NCBI RefSeq assembly: GCF_014199295.1 | Contig: NZ_JACIJH010000001.1 | Span: forward strand, 310,001 to 374,000 | Direction: 5' to 3' | Length of the DNA stretch: 64,000 bases | Source: Sphingopyxis panaciterrulae | GTDB lineage: Bacteria; Pseudomonadota; Alphaproteobacteria; Sphingomonadales; Sphingomonadaceae | Shown: piece by piece, positions 18,138 through 27,502 of the stretch | How the letters are laid out: every line of letters starts with the position of its first letter | How positions within the stretch are numbered: the first letter of the stretch is position 1 | Notes under the pieces: generated by a model | Told to the model about the DNA's origin: nothing | Databases searched by the model: none | What the model saw: only the letters and a program-made list of their open reading frames with translations | Position numbers and translations under genes: made by a program

Positions 18138-20318
18138 TTACCGTACCGTAAAGCGGACGCGATCGATCGTCCGTCCGCCGGGATCGACGAGCGCGAGGAC
18201 GTGGCTGCCGGGGCGCGGCACGATCTGGAGACCCGCGTCGGCGTCGCCCGCCGGCCGCTTGTCGAGGATCAGCCGGTGGCCGGCGACCGCCCCGCTGACG
18301 GTCACCGCGAGCCGCTGGCGGTCCGCGGGAATGTCGGGGTCGATCGCATAGACGCTGCCGTTGACCGGATTGACGATGCGCGGGCGGCGCGCGGCCTGCG
18401 GCGCGGCCGCCATCACGCTCTGCGCGGTGCCGCGGAGGAAATATTCGCGCCGCGGCGGCTCGCGGGTGCCCGGCAGCGCGATGCGTCGCACCTCGACCCC
18501 CTCGGGCACTGCGGGCGGCTTGCCGGGGTGGCCGGCGTGGAGCGCCATCATCACGTCGCGCCACACCGGCGCGGCGCCCGAGGTGCCCGACACGGCGCGC
18601 ATCGAGTCGCCCTCGAGATTGCCGACCCAGACCGCGACCGTGTAGCGGTCGGACCAGCCGATGCACCAATTGTCGCGCATCGCCTTTGACGTGCCGGTCT
18701 TGGCCGCGGCCCAGAAGGGCAGGCGCAGCGCGCTGTCGGCGCCGAAGGCGTCGGTGCGCGCGGTGGCGTCGGAGAGGATGTCGCCGACGACGAAGGCGGC
18801 GGCGGGGCTGACGATGGCGCGCGGATGTTGGCGAAAGTGCCGCGAAACGTCATAGGTCACCGGTGACCACTTTCCATAATTAGCCAATGTTCTGAATGCA
18901 TTAGCCTGCTCGACCAGCGAAACTTCGGCCGATCCGAGTGCCAGCGAGTAGCCGTAGTAGTCGCCGTCCTCGACGACGCCGTGATAGCCGAGCGCCCAGA
19001 GGCGGTCGCGGAACGCCTGCACGCTGTCGATGACGAGGGTGCGGACGGCGGGAACGTTCAGCGAGCTGGCGAGCGCCTTGCGGACGCTGACCGGCCCCTT
19101 GAAGCTGTGGTCGTAATTCTTCGGCACATAGAGGCCCGAGGCGGTATCGAGCTGAACCGGGCTGTCGTCGAGGATCGAGGCGGCGGTCAGCCAGCCCCGT
19201 TCGATGACCTGCGCATAAAGATGCGGCTTGAGCGTCGAACCCGCCTGCCGCCGGGCGTTGGCGCCGTCGACCGCGGCGGCGGTCGAGTTCAGGCCGACGC
19301 CGCCGACATAGGCGAGCACGTCGCCGGTGGCGTTGTCGAGGACGACGACCGCGCCGTCGCGCACCCGTTCGGCGCCGAGGCCCGAAAGCTGGCGGCGCAT
19401 GGCGGCGATGGCGATCTGTTGCGCGTGGCGGTCGATCGTCGTGGTCACGCGCTGGCCCGGCCTTTCGAGCAGGCGGATCGCGAGATGCGGCGCGAGCGCG
19501 GGGTCGAGCCGCGCCGCGCGCTCGCCCGAGACGAGCGTCGCGGCGGCCGCCCGGATCGCGCCGCAATCCTTTGCGTGCGCAATGCGGCAGGCGCGGTCGC
19601 CGAGCGTCTTCGCGCCCGCCGACGGGTTGGGGAGCAGGCCGGCAAGGAGCGCGGCGTCGGTGCGGGTCATCTCGGCCGGGCGCTTGCCGAACAGGCTGTT
19701 CGCGCCGGCGCCGATCCCCTGCGCCTCGCCCCGGAGCGGTACGAGGTTCAGATAGGCTTCGAGCATCTGTTCGTGGGTCCAGTTCGCGGCGAGGGCCTGC
19801 CCGGCGCGCATCTGCTTGAGCTTGGCGAGCCAGTTCCGGTGGCCGGGCCGTGCGAGTTCGGGCGCGAGGAAGGCGGCGAGCTGCATCGGCAGCGTCGAGG
19901 CGCCGCGCGACGCGCCGCCGGTCCCCCCCATTGTCAGGCGCGCGCGGATCGCGGCCGCGATGGCCAGCCAGTCGATCCCGCCGTGCGACCAGAAGCGACG
20001 GTCCTCGGCCGTCACCACCGCGTCGCGGACGGCGGGGCTGATATTCTTGAGCGGCACCCAGCCGAGGCGGCGGCGCTGGAAGTCGACGCGGATCGTGTCG
20101 AGCAGCCGGCCGTCGCGGTCGTAGAGCCACGCCTCGCTGGGCTTCCACGCGGCGCGGACGTCGGCGTAGGCGGGCATCGCCGGGGGCTTGGTGACGAGAT
20201 GCGCGGCGGTGACGAGGATCAGCGACGCGAGCGCGATCCACGCGAGGGCATCGAAGAGGCGGAATCGGCGCTGCTGTTGGACCATCTGATAGAGCGATAA
20301 TTCCGTTGCGGATGTCAC
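18138..20318 (-). CDS. pbpC: Penicillin-binding protein 1C
   Basis: Bifunctional peptidoglycan synthase, membrane-anchored by one helix near the N-terminus (FDALAWIALASLILVTAAHLV). Glycosyltransferase domain: catalytic Glu in TAEDRRFWSHGGIDW, then STLPMQLA and EAYLNLVPLRGEAQGIGAG. Transpeptidase domain: SxxK as STLK, SxN as SLN, KTG as KTGTS. A C-terminal BiPBP_C domain follows. The start is uncertain. GTG at 20318 has AGGGG 7 bases upstream, supplied by a palindromic repeat; ATG at 20285 (MVQQQRR) is the alternative. Downstream of the alpha-2-macroglobulin gene, as in many Gram-negatives, it fits a repair role after envelope attack. Confidence 0.93.
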   Translation of the reverse strand: MTSATELSLYQMVQQQRRFRLFDALAWIALASLILVTAAHLVTKPPAMPAYADVRAAWKPSEAWLYDRDGRLLDTIRVDFQRRRLGWVPLKNISPAVRDAVVTAEDRRFWSHGGIDWLAIAAAIRARLTMGGTGGASRGASTLPMQLAAFLAPELARPGHRNWLAKLKQMRAGQALAANWTHEQMLEAYLNLVPLRGEAQGIGAGANSLFGKRPAEMTRTDAALLAGLLPNPSAGAKTLGDRACRIAHAKDCGAIRAAAATLVSGERAARLDPALAPHLAIRLLERPGQRVTTTIDRHAQQIAIAAMRRQLSGLGAERVRDGAVVVLDNATGDVLAYVGGVGLNSTAAAVDGANARRQAGSTLKPHLYAQVIERGWLTAASILDDSPVQLDTASGLYVPKNYDHSFKGPVSVRKALASSLNVPAVRTLVIDSVQAFRDRLWALGYHGVVEDGDYYGYSLALGSAEVSLVEQANAFRTLANYGKWSPVTYDVSRHFRQHPRAIVSPAAAFVVGDILSDATARTDAFGADSALRLPFWAAAKTGTSKAMRDNWCIGWSDRYTVAVWVGNLEGDSMRAVSGTSGAAPVWRDVMMALHAGHPGKPPAVPEGVEVRRIALPGTREPPRREYFLRGTAQSVMAAAPQAARRPRIVNPVNGSVYAIDPDIPADRQRLAVTVSGAVAGHRLILDKRPAGDADAGLQIVPRPGSHVLALVDPGGRTIDRVRFTVR

Positions 20319-20321
20319 AAT

Positions 20322-20453
20322 AAGCCCCTCCCCTTCAGGGGAGGGGTTGGGGGTGGGGTCCATCGGCCTTGCGCAAGGCCGATGGACCCCACCCGCTGCG
20401 ACTAGCGAACAAGTTCGCAAGTCTCGCGGCCCTCCCCTGAAGGGGAGGGGCTT
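20322..20453. repeat. Composite palindromic repeat between alpha-2-macroglobulin and pbpC
   Basis: Outer inverted arms lie at 20322-20346 and 20430-20453 (AAGCCCCTCCCCTTCAGGGG and its complement). A 44-bp perfect palindrome, centred on TTGC/GCAA, occupies 20351-20394. The element fills most of the 162-base gap inside the putative operon, and its edge supplies the AGGGG in front of pbpC. Confidence 0.85.
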
Positions 20454-20480
20454 GGGTTTTTTGCCGAGCCATCGGGATCA

Positions 20481-23400
20481 TCACTCGGCCGACCCTGCCA
20501 CGGTCATCGCGCCGTTCGGCCATTGGCCGCGGATGGCGGGGGAATACATCGCCTCGACCCGCGTCGGGGGCAGGGTGAAGCGGCCCGAGCCGTTCAGGCG
20601 CACGACATATTCGACCGCGTGGGTGCCCGCGGGCATCCAGGCGAAATAGCCGCGCCAGCTATCCTTGCGGCGCTCGACATAGCTCGGCTGCCAGCCCGAG
20701 CCGTCGGCCTGGTCGGCGAGCATGTCCGACTGGCCGCCGAGATTGCCGACGATGGTCGCGCCGGGCGGGATCGGATCGTTGACGATGACCCAGGTGCGGC
20801 CGGCCGCGGCGGTCACCTCGATCCGGATCTTGACGACGTCGCCGCGCACCAGCCGTTTGGGGTCGGCCGCCTTGACGATGCTCATCGTGCGCCTGATCCG
20901 GTAGCCGGCGTTGAGCGGCTCCTGAAGCGGCACGGCGGCGCGGACGCGGACGGTCGCCCAGGGCGCGCCGCCGCCGTCGTGCCGCAGGCTCATCGTGCCC
21001 GCGGCGAGCGGGACGCTGAGCGGCGCGGTGCCGGCGGGCATCGGCCAGCCCTGCGCCGCGCTGCCGCCCGCGAGCGCGATGCGGGTCGTGCCGGTGATCG
21101 CGCTCGCCGGATAGAGTTCGGCGAAGCGGCGGACGACGGTGGCACCCCAGGCGTTGGCCGGGGTCGTGTCCCAATGGCCGCGGCGCTGGCGCTGGGCGAC
21201 GCCGACCATCAGCTTGCCCGCGTCATCCTCCCACCCCTTGCGGCCGAGCACGGCCTCGAGCGTCTTGATCGCCATTTCGTCGCCGCTCATCATCATCCAC
21301 CACGGCGCCTTCGCGTCGTCGACGAGGTCGAGGCGCGTGCCTTCGTAAACGAGGCGCTTGCGAAGCTCGGCCTCGGCCTCGGCGCGGAGGCGCGGGGCGT
21401 TCCTGACGCCCGGCGTCCGTTCGAGCGCGACGAGCCAGTCGGCGAGCGTGCCGGTCGCCATATCCTGCGGCGCCATGTCGACCGTCGCCACGAGCTGGGC
21501 ATTCGACGACTTGTTGCGCGCGAGCGCGGCGAGCGCGGCGACGCGGACGAGGCGGATGTCGTAGGGGCCATAGCCCTTGCGGTCGAGCCGTCCCTCGACG
21601 AGCGCCTGCAGGGCGGCGATCATCCTTGCCTTCGAAGCCTCGGGGATGGCGAAGCCGTTCGCGGCGGTGATCGCGAGCACATAGGCGGTCAGCTCGGGCG
21701 AGCCCTGCAGCCGCTCGCTCGGCCAATAGCGGAGCAGCCCGTCGTCATCGAGATAGGTCGGCATCGCCCCGGCGAGTGCCTGCCAGTGCCCGATGTCGCC
21801 GAGCGCGACGGCGCGCGACGCCTGCTGCTCGAAACAGTCATAGGGGTAGATCGCCATATAGTCGCGCACCCCGGCAAGCGGCGGCGCGAGCGTATCGGAC
21901 AGCGCGATGTCGACGAAGCCGCCCGGCAGCGCGCCCGCGGGCGGCGCAATGGGCAGGCTGGTGTCGGCGCCGACGCGGAAGAGAGTCGCCGCCCAGGTCT
22001 CGATCGGCACCGCGGGCTCGATCATCTGGTCGAAGACCAGCCGGTCGCGCTGCCGGCCGTCCTTCGACGCCGCCTCGACCGTCCATTGCAGCCTGCCGAG
22101 GGTTTCGGGCGCGGTCATCGTCCAGCTTATCGGCACCGCGCCGCCCGCCGGGATGGTCACGGTCAGCGGCTGGCCGGTGGCGACCGCGGGGAGCAGCGAC
22201 GGGGTCGCGGTGACGGTCATGGCCTTGTCGGTGCCGTTGCGCAGCGTGAAGCGCGCGTCATAGCTGTCGCCGGTGCGGACGAGTTCGGGGAGCCCGGCGA
22301 AGATCGCGAGATCCTGCACGGTGCGCACGCTGGTTTCGCCGGTGCCGAAATATTGCGAGCCGTCGGTCGCGATCGCGACGAGGCGGAAGGCGGAGAGATT
22401 GTCGGACAGCGGCACGTCGACCGTCGCGCGGCCCTTGGCGTCGAGCGCGACATGACCCTGCCACAAGAGCACGGGGCGGAAATCCTCGCGCGTCAGGCCG
22501 GACAGGTCGCCGCCACCGCCGCCGCCGGGTTCGAGCGCCTTGCGGCCATAGTGGCGTTTGCCGACCACCTGCATCTGCGCGGTCGAGGTGAGCACGTCGA
22601 GCGTGCGTTCGCCCATCATCGCGTCGAGCAGCTTCCAGCTTTCGTTGGGCGCGAGCTGGAGCAGCGCCTCGTCGACCGCGACGAAGGCGACGTCGGCGCC
22701 CGCGGCGGGCTTGTCGTCGGGGGTCTTGACCTCGATGCTCGCCTTCGCGGTGTCGCGCACCGCATAGCTCTTCTTGTCGGTCTTGACCTTGACGCCGAGC
22801 CGGTGGCCTTCCCAGCCGACCTTGATGCGCGCGATGCCGAGGCGGTAACTCGGCTTGGCGAGGTCGACGAGCGCGGTCGGGGGCGCGGCCTCGCTCTTTT
22901 CGACCTCGAAGCCGACCGCGCGCTTCATGCGGCGGAACCAGCTTTCGCCGCCGGTCACGCGCCCGCGCACCGCCATGACCGAGACATAGACGTCGGGGGC
23001 ATAGGTGGCGGGGAGCTTGACCTTCACCACCGGGTCGGTGCCCTCGAGCGTCGTGACGAAGCTCGACAGCACGCCCTCGCGCTCGACGGTGACGAGCGCG
23101 GTCGCTTCGCGGAAGGGCATGCGGACCTGGAATTTCGCCGTGTCGCCGGCGTCGTAGCGCGGCTGTTCGGCGATCACGTCCATGCGGTCGCCATTGTCGC
23201 CGCCGAACCACCAGTCGTCGTCGCCGGCAAGCCAGACCGAGCGTACCGCGCGCGCCTCGTTGCCGTCGGCGTCGGTCGTGGTCGCGACCACCGTGACCTC
23301 GCCCGAGACGCCGGGCGCCATCGCGCAATCGGCGCGGCCGAGCCGGTCGGTCCTGGCGCTGCAATGCGCGTCGAGCCGGGTGGTGCGCATCTGGTTGTCA

Positions 23401-26318
23401 TAGGCGTAGAAGCCGCCGATCAGGCGCCGCCGGGCGGTGATGATCTCGCGGTTATAGAGCGCGACCTCGATGCGCTGGCCGCGGATCGGCTGGCCTTCGA
23501 GGTCGAGCGCGACGAATTTCAGCCGCAGATCGTCGTCGCGCATCAGCCAGCCGTCGGTCTTGAGCCCGAGCCGCACGGCGGACGGATAGAGGGTGATGCG
23601 GCGGCTGGAGGTTAGCGTTTCGCCATTGGCGTCGGCATAGTCCATCTCGACCGCCATCAGCGTCGGCTCGCTGATCGGCTGATCGACGATGACGTTGGTG
23701 GCCGCGGTGCCGTCGGCGCCGAGGGTCAGCGGCAGCGAGCGCGCGAGCGGCATGTCGGCGCTGGGCACGTCGCCGTCGTCATCGAGCTGGACGATGCCTT
23801 CCTCGACCGGCTGGCCGTCGAAATCCCAGCCCTCATAATCCTGCGGCGGCGACCAGCTCGGGCGGAAATCGGTGCGCAGTTCGACCGGCAGGCCGGGCGC
23901 GGGGCCGCCCGAGAGATAACCGACGAACAGCGACAGCGGCACGCTGGTCGGGCGCACCGGCGGCGTCTTCGGCCCCGTGATCTCCGCCTTCATCGTCGGC
24001 AGGCGATATTCGTCGACGCGGATCGACTGGTCGGTCCAGATCGTCCTGTCCTTGCCCTCTTTGTCCTTGGTGACGAAGACGAGGCTGTAATCGCCCATCG
24101 GCGCCGATTTGGGGACGTCCCAGCGCGTCTCGCCGCTGCCGTCCGCTTGAATCGCGAAGGGCATTTCGAACTCGGTGTCCGAACCGCGATGGACGAGGCG
24201 CAGCTTGCCCGCCATCGGTTCGGGGGTCTTGAAGCCGGTGCCGACGGGGCGGCGCAGGACATGTTTCATGTTCACCGTCTCGCCCGCCTTGACGAGCGCG
24301 CGGTCGAAGATGGTGTGGAGGATGTCGCCGCGCTCCGACCAGCCATAGGGCAGGTCGAAATCATAGGGGCGGATGCCGTCGCCCCAGTCGGTGAGGGTGA
24401 AGCTGAAATCGTCGCCCGCGCGCGCGGTGACCATCAGCGCATGACCCTCGCTGTCGGCGGGGTCGGGGTCCTTCCCGCAGCTCGACCAGGTTTCCGGCTC
24501 GGGCAGCCCGGTCGGAAAGGCGAGGCGGCCCGCCTTGTCGGCGGTGCCGCGCGCAAGCTGGCGGCCGGTGCAACTGTCGGTGACGCGGATGTCGGCGCCG
24601 GCGACGGGCTTGCCGCTGTCGAGCGAGGTCACCCAGGCCAGCGAGCTTTCGCGGCCCCATTTGAAATGCACCGCCATGTTGGTGACCAGCGCGGCGGTCG
24701 CGACATAGCGCGTCGCCTGGCGCCCGAGCAGCGCGGCGCCGAGTTCGGGGCTGGCGATCTCGACGACGTGGAAGCCCTTTTCCTTGAGCGGAATGCCGAT
24801 GACCTCGAACGCCTTGCCGCCGCCGGGCGGGGTCAGCGTCAGGTCGCGGCGGGTGCCGCCGGCGGGCGCGTCGTCGAAGACCGAGGTGATGCCGGTATAG
24901 TTGACGGTGACGTCCTTGCCCGTCGCGTCGCGTTCCTGCCGGTAATCCGTGTCGTCGGCGTCGTCGACGCGCTTCAGCCAGCGCGCGATCGCGGCATCGT
25001 CGTCGCCGACGCGCAGCGTGCGCGCGGGCATCTGAAGATCCTTGCGGACCAGCGACGCCTCGACCCCGCGCACGGTGACGGGGAGGACGCCGCCCTCGCC
25101 CGCCTCCAATATGCCGAAGGGGGCGGCGAACTTGACCAGCGGCGGGGCGCGGTCGATGTGGAATTTCAGCGGGAAATTCGCCTGATTCTGAAGCGTGCGG
25201 CCACTCTGGTCGGTGACGCCTTCGGGCAGCGCCAGCGTCGCGTCGACATTCTGCGGCAGCGGGCCGGCGAAATGCACCTCGGTCAGCCAGGGATCGTTCC
25301 TGTCGCTGTCGGAAGCCTTTGCGGCCAGGCGCTGGCCGTCGGCGGTGGACAGCGTCGCGGCCAGCGCGGTAGCGCGCGCGACCGGCGAGGCGAATTTCAG
25401 CGTGACGGCCTCGATCGGGTTGCAGCCCGCCTGCGGATTGACGCGGCGGCACGCCATCTTCGCGGTGAACGCCGGGCGCACGTCATAGTCGAAGCGCTGG
25501 TCGCGCCCGGCGGTGCGCGACGGCACCCCGGCCTGCTGGATGCGCGCATCCCAGACGAGCGCCATGTCGCGGCCCGGCGGCAACGGGCGGCGGCACTTGA
25601 GGGGGACGATGCGGTCGAGCGCGGCGTCGCGGTCGGCGCCCGCGGCGGGCAGCCGCTCGGGCAGGCCGGCGTCATAGGCGAAGGAGCGCGCTCGCCAGTC
25701 GTTCCGGCCGAGGCCGGTCAATATTTCGGTCGCGGTCTCGCGCGGCAGCACGTCGACGGGAATCTTCTCGCCGATGCCGTCGACCGCGCAATAGGCGAAG
25801 CGGCCGACCGAGACGCGGTCGGCGGCGACGTTGGTCGCGACGAGGAAGATCTGGTCCTCCTCGATCCCATCGTAAGTTCCGCCGGCGAGCACCGCGCGCG
25901 CCGAGGGGCCACCGGTGTCGAGCGCGAAGCGGTCGTTGCCGACCACCGACACGCCGCGCGCGGTGGCGAGGTCGGGGCGCAGCGACACGGTGCAGCGCTT
26001 GCCGCCCGGCAGCGGCTGGTCGAATTCGAGAACCCAGGTGCGCGTGTCGACCCAGCGGCCGGTCGCGGGCAGCTTGCAGTCGTGGGTCGCGGGGGCTTTG
26101 GCGCGCGGATCGCCGAGCGGCACCATATCCTCGGAAAAGCGCAGGGTGAAGCGGGTGATGGTGCCGTCGCCGGTACCCGAGCTGCCCGGCGTCGCGAGCG
26201 TGACCTGCGGGACGGTGTCGCCGCCCGCGGCGGCGAGCAGTGCGGCGAGGGGGACGATCAGCGCGAGGCGCATCCCGCCGGTCAGCCGATTCGCGAACGC
26301 GCGCCATCCCTGCTTCAT
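20481..26318 (-). CDS. Bacterial alpha-2-macroglobulin (YfhM-like), thioester type
   Basis: Large periplasmic protease trap of about 1945 residues. The ATG at 26318 has GGGAAGGG upstream and starts a signal sequence (MRLALIVPLAALLAAAGG). Many beta-sandwich MG domains fill the first two thirds. The thioester motif CFEQ is at about residue 1495 (YPYDCFEQQ) and is followed by the alpha-helical toroid domain and a C-terminal receptor-like domain. Family members link an attacking protease through the Cys-Gln thioester. E. coli YfhM is a lipoprotein, but no lipobox cysteine follows LLAAAGG here, so this one may be soluble or signal-anchored. It is paired with pbpC downstream. Confidence 0.93.
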   Translation of the reverse strand: MKQGWRAFANRLTGGMRLALIVPLAALLAAAGGDTVPQVTLATPGSSGTGDGTITRFTLRFSEDMVPLGDPRAKAPATHDCKLPATGRWVDTRTWVLEFDQPLPGGKRCTVSLRPDLATARGVSVVGNDRFALDTGGPSARAVLAGGTYDGIEEDQIFLVATNVAADRVSVGRFAYCAVDGIGEKIPVDVLPRETATEILTGLGRNDWRARSFAYDAGLPERLPAAGADRDAALDRIVPLKCRRPLPPGRDMALVWDARIQQAGVPSRTAGRDQRFDYDVRPAFTAKMACRRVNPQAGCNPIEAVTLKFASPVARATALAATLSTADGQRLAAKASDSDRNDPWLTEVHFAGPLPQNVDATLALPEGVTDQSGRTLQNQANFPLKFHIDRAPPLVKFAAPFGILEAGEGGVLPVTVRGVEASLVRKDLQMPARTLRVGDDDAAIARWLKRVDDADDTDYRQERDATGKDVTVNYTGITSVFDDAPAGGTRRDLTLTPPGGGKAFEVIGIPLKEKGFHVVEIASPELGAALLGRQATRYVATAALVTNMAVHFKWGRESSLAWVTSLDSGKPVAGADIRVTDSCTGRQLARGTADKAGRLAFPTGLPEPETWSSCGKDPDPADSEGHALMVTARAGDDFSFTLTDWGDGIRPYDFDLPYGWSERGDILHTIFDRALVKAGETVNMKHVLRRPVGTGFKTPEPMAGKLRLVHRGSDTEFEMPFAIQADGSGETRWDVPKSAPMGDYSLVFVTKDKEGKDRTIWTDQSIRVDEYRLPTMKAEITGPKTPPVRPTSVPLSLFVGYLSGGPAPGLPVELRTDFRPSWSPPQDYEGWDFDGQPVEEGIVQLDDDGDVPSADMPLARSLPLTLGADGTAATNVIVDQPISEPTLMAVEMDYADANGETLTSSRRITLYPSAVRLGLKTDGWLMRDDDLRLKFVALDLEGQPIRGQRIEVALYNREIITARRRLIGGFYAYDNQMRTTRLDAHCSARTDRLGRADCAMAPGVSGEVTVVATTTDADGNEARAVRSVWLAGDDDWWFGGDNGDRMDVIAEQPRYDAGDTAKFQVRMPFREATALVTVEREGVLSSFVTTLEGTDPVVKVKLPATYAPDVYVSVMAVRGRVTGGESWFRRMKRAVGFEVEKSEAAPPTALVDLAKPSYRLGIARIKVGWEGHRLGVKVKTDKKSYAVRDTAKASIEVKTPDDKPAAGADVAFVAVDEALLQLAPNESWKLLDAMMGERTLDVLTSTAQMQVVGKRHYGRKALEPGGGGGGDLSGLTREDFRPVLLWQGHVALDAKGRATVDVPLSDNLSAFRLVAIATDGSQYFGTGETSVRTVQDLAIFAGLPELVRTGDSYDARFTLRNGTDKAMTVTATPSLLPAVATGQPLTVTIPAGGAVPISWTMTAPETLGRLQWTVEAASKDGRQRDRLVFDQMIEPAVPIETWAATLFRVGADTSLPIAPPAGALPGGFVDIALSDTLAPPLAGVRDYMAIYPYDCFEQQASRAVALGDIGHWQALAGAMPTYLDDDGLLRYWPSERLQGSPELTAYVLAITAANGFAIPEASKARMIAALQALVEGRLDRKGYGPYDIRLVRVAALAALARNKSSNAQLVATVDMAPQDMATGTLADWLVALERTPGVRNAPRLRAEAEAELRKRLVYEGTRLDLVDDAKAPWWMMMSGDEMAIKTLEAVLGRKGWEDDAGKLMVGVAQRQRRGHWDTTPANAWGATVVRRFAELYPASAITGTTRIALAGGSAAQGWPMPAGTAPLSVPLAAGTMSLRHDGGGAPWATVRVRAAVPLQEPLNAGYRIRRTMSIVKAADPKRLVRGDVVKIRIEVTAAAGRTWVIVNDPIPPGATIVGNLGGQSDMLADQADGSGWQPSYVERRKDSWRGYFAWMPAGTHAVEYVVRLNGSGRFTLPPTRVEAMYSPAIRGQWPNGAMTVAGSAE

Positions 26319-26456
26319 TCCGCCGCCCTTCCCTGTTGGCACGCGCGCTATCCTGCTGGAAACAGGGGCGAGAGTCCACCCGTCACCGGCGGGCGGCAGG
26401 ATAGCGGGGCGGTGGGGAAAGGATGTGACGGGACGCACAGGCGCGAAGCAGAGATC

Positions 26457-26545
26457 GTCGCCCCAGCGAAAGCCGGGGCCGCTGGTGGCCTTTTCCGGCA
26501 GCGCCGCGTAAACCGACTGCGACCCCGGCTTTCGCCGGGGTGACG
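26457..26545. repeat. REPIN-like inverted repeat, family C
   Basis: Arms 26457-26483 and 26519-26545 are inverted and near-perfect. Each arm is a hairpin of the type CCCCGGCGAAAGCCGGGG. It lies in the 256-base gap between the alpha-2-macroglobulin start and the HIT gene end, where nothing else was seen. Confidence 0.85.
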
Positions 26546-26574
26546 TGTTCTCGGAGTGCTCTTTCAGCCTATCT

Positions 26575-26952
26575 TCAGCGCACGAGCATCGGGCCGAGCG
26601 GCTGGCCGGCGAAGATGTGGACGTGGAGGTGGGCGATTTCCTGATGGCTGTCGAGCCCGACGTTGGCGAGCAGGCGATAGCCGGGGGCGACGAGGCCCTG
26701 ATCGCGCGCGACCTCGCCGACGGCGCGGACGAAGCCTGCGATTTCTTCGGCGCTCGCGCGCTCCGAGAAATCGTCCCAGCTCACATAGGCGCCCCTGGGG
26801 ATGACGAGGATGTGCAGCGGCGCCTGCGGGTTGATGTCGTGAAAGGCAAGGGCGTGTTCGTCCTCGTAAACCTTCTTGCACGGTAGCTCGCCGCGCAGGA
26901 TGCGCGCGAAGATGTTGCTGTCGTCATAGGGCTGGGTGGCGTCGATCGGCAT
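26575..26952 (-). CDS. HIT family nucleotide-binding protein
   Basis: Cytosolic histidine-triad protein of 125 residues, HINT branch, expected to hydrolyse AMP-lysine or AMP-amide type substrates. The catalytic triad motif is HLHVHIF near residue 108-114. The upstream strands (NIFARILRGELPCKKVYEDEHALAFHDINPQAPLHILVIP) are typical of bacterial HinT. It starts 30 bases after hisE on the same strand, a neighbour arrangement often seen in alphaproteobacteria, so the two are probably co-transcribed. Confidence 0.95.
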   Translation of the reverse strand: MPIDATQPYDDSNIFARILRGELPCKKVYEDEHALAFHDINPQAPLHILVIPRGAYVSWDDFSERASAEEIAGFVRAVGEVARDQGLVAPGYRLLANVGLDSHQEIAHLHVHIFAGQPLGPMLVR

Positions 26953-26982
26953 CGCGGACTCCGTCTTGTCGCTTGGGCTTGT

Positions 26983-27315
26983 CTATTGGGGGCGGGCGGC
27001 CTTTTCGGCGTGGCCCGAGGTACCGTGGCGGCGGCCGAGTTCGGCGGCGATATCGGCCCAGCCGAGGCCGCGCTCGGCCAGCAGCACGGTCAGGTGGAAG
27101 ATCAGGTCGGCCGCCTCGCCGGCCAGCGCGGCGTCGTCCTCGGTCAGCGCGGCGATGACGGTCTCGACCGCTTCCTCGCCCAGTTTCTGCGCGATCTTGC
27201 CGCGGCCTTTCGCCGCGAGGCTCGCGACATAGGAGGCGTTCGCGTCGCCCGCGGCGAGCCGGTCACGGACAACGCTTTCCAGTTGTTCGAGCGCGCCGCC
27301 GATATCCTGTGTCAT
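26983..27315 (-). CDS. hisE: Phosphoribosyl-ATP pyrophosphatase HisE
   Basis: Cytosolic enzyme of the second step of histidine synthesis (phosphoribosyl-ATP to phosphoribosyl-AMP plus pyrophosphate). The 110 residues match a stand-alone HisE. The all-alpha MazG-like metal-binding pattern is present: KLGEEAVETVIAA followed by EAADLIFHLTVLLAERG. No other histidine gene is in the window, so it is separated from the rest of the pathway at least on this side. Confidence 0.96.
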   Translation of the reverse strand: MTQDIGGALEQLESVVRDRLAAGDANASYVASLAAKGRGKIAQKLGEEAVETVIAALTEDDAALAGEAADLIFHLTVLLAERGLGWADIAAELGRRHGTSGHAEKAARPQ

Positions 27316-27330
27316 CGTCTTGCCCCTTAT

Positions 27331-27418
27331 CCGTTCGCCCTGAGCTTGTCGAAGGGCCGTTCTTTCTTTCAGCGTCGCAGAAGGAAGAACGGTGCTTCGA
27401 CAAGCTCAGCACGAACGG
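27331..27418. repeat. REPIN-like inverted repeat, family D
   Basis: Left arm from 27331 (CCGTTCGCCCTGAGCTTGTC...) and right arm ending at 27418 are inverted. The inner hairpin is GCCCT...AGGGC in the left arm but GTGCT...AGCAC in the right, a two-base-pair compensatory difference. It sits between the divergent hisE and ung genes. Confidence 0.85.
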
Positions 27419-27502
27419 AGGTAAATACTTTGCTTGGTGCAGGCGCACTAGCCGCCGATAACCCTCTGGACAAGGCCGCGCGGCTCTGGTCGAAGGGCGC
27501 GC

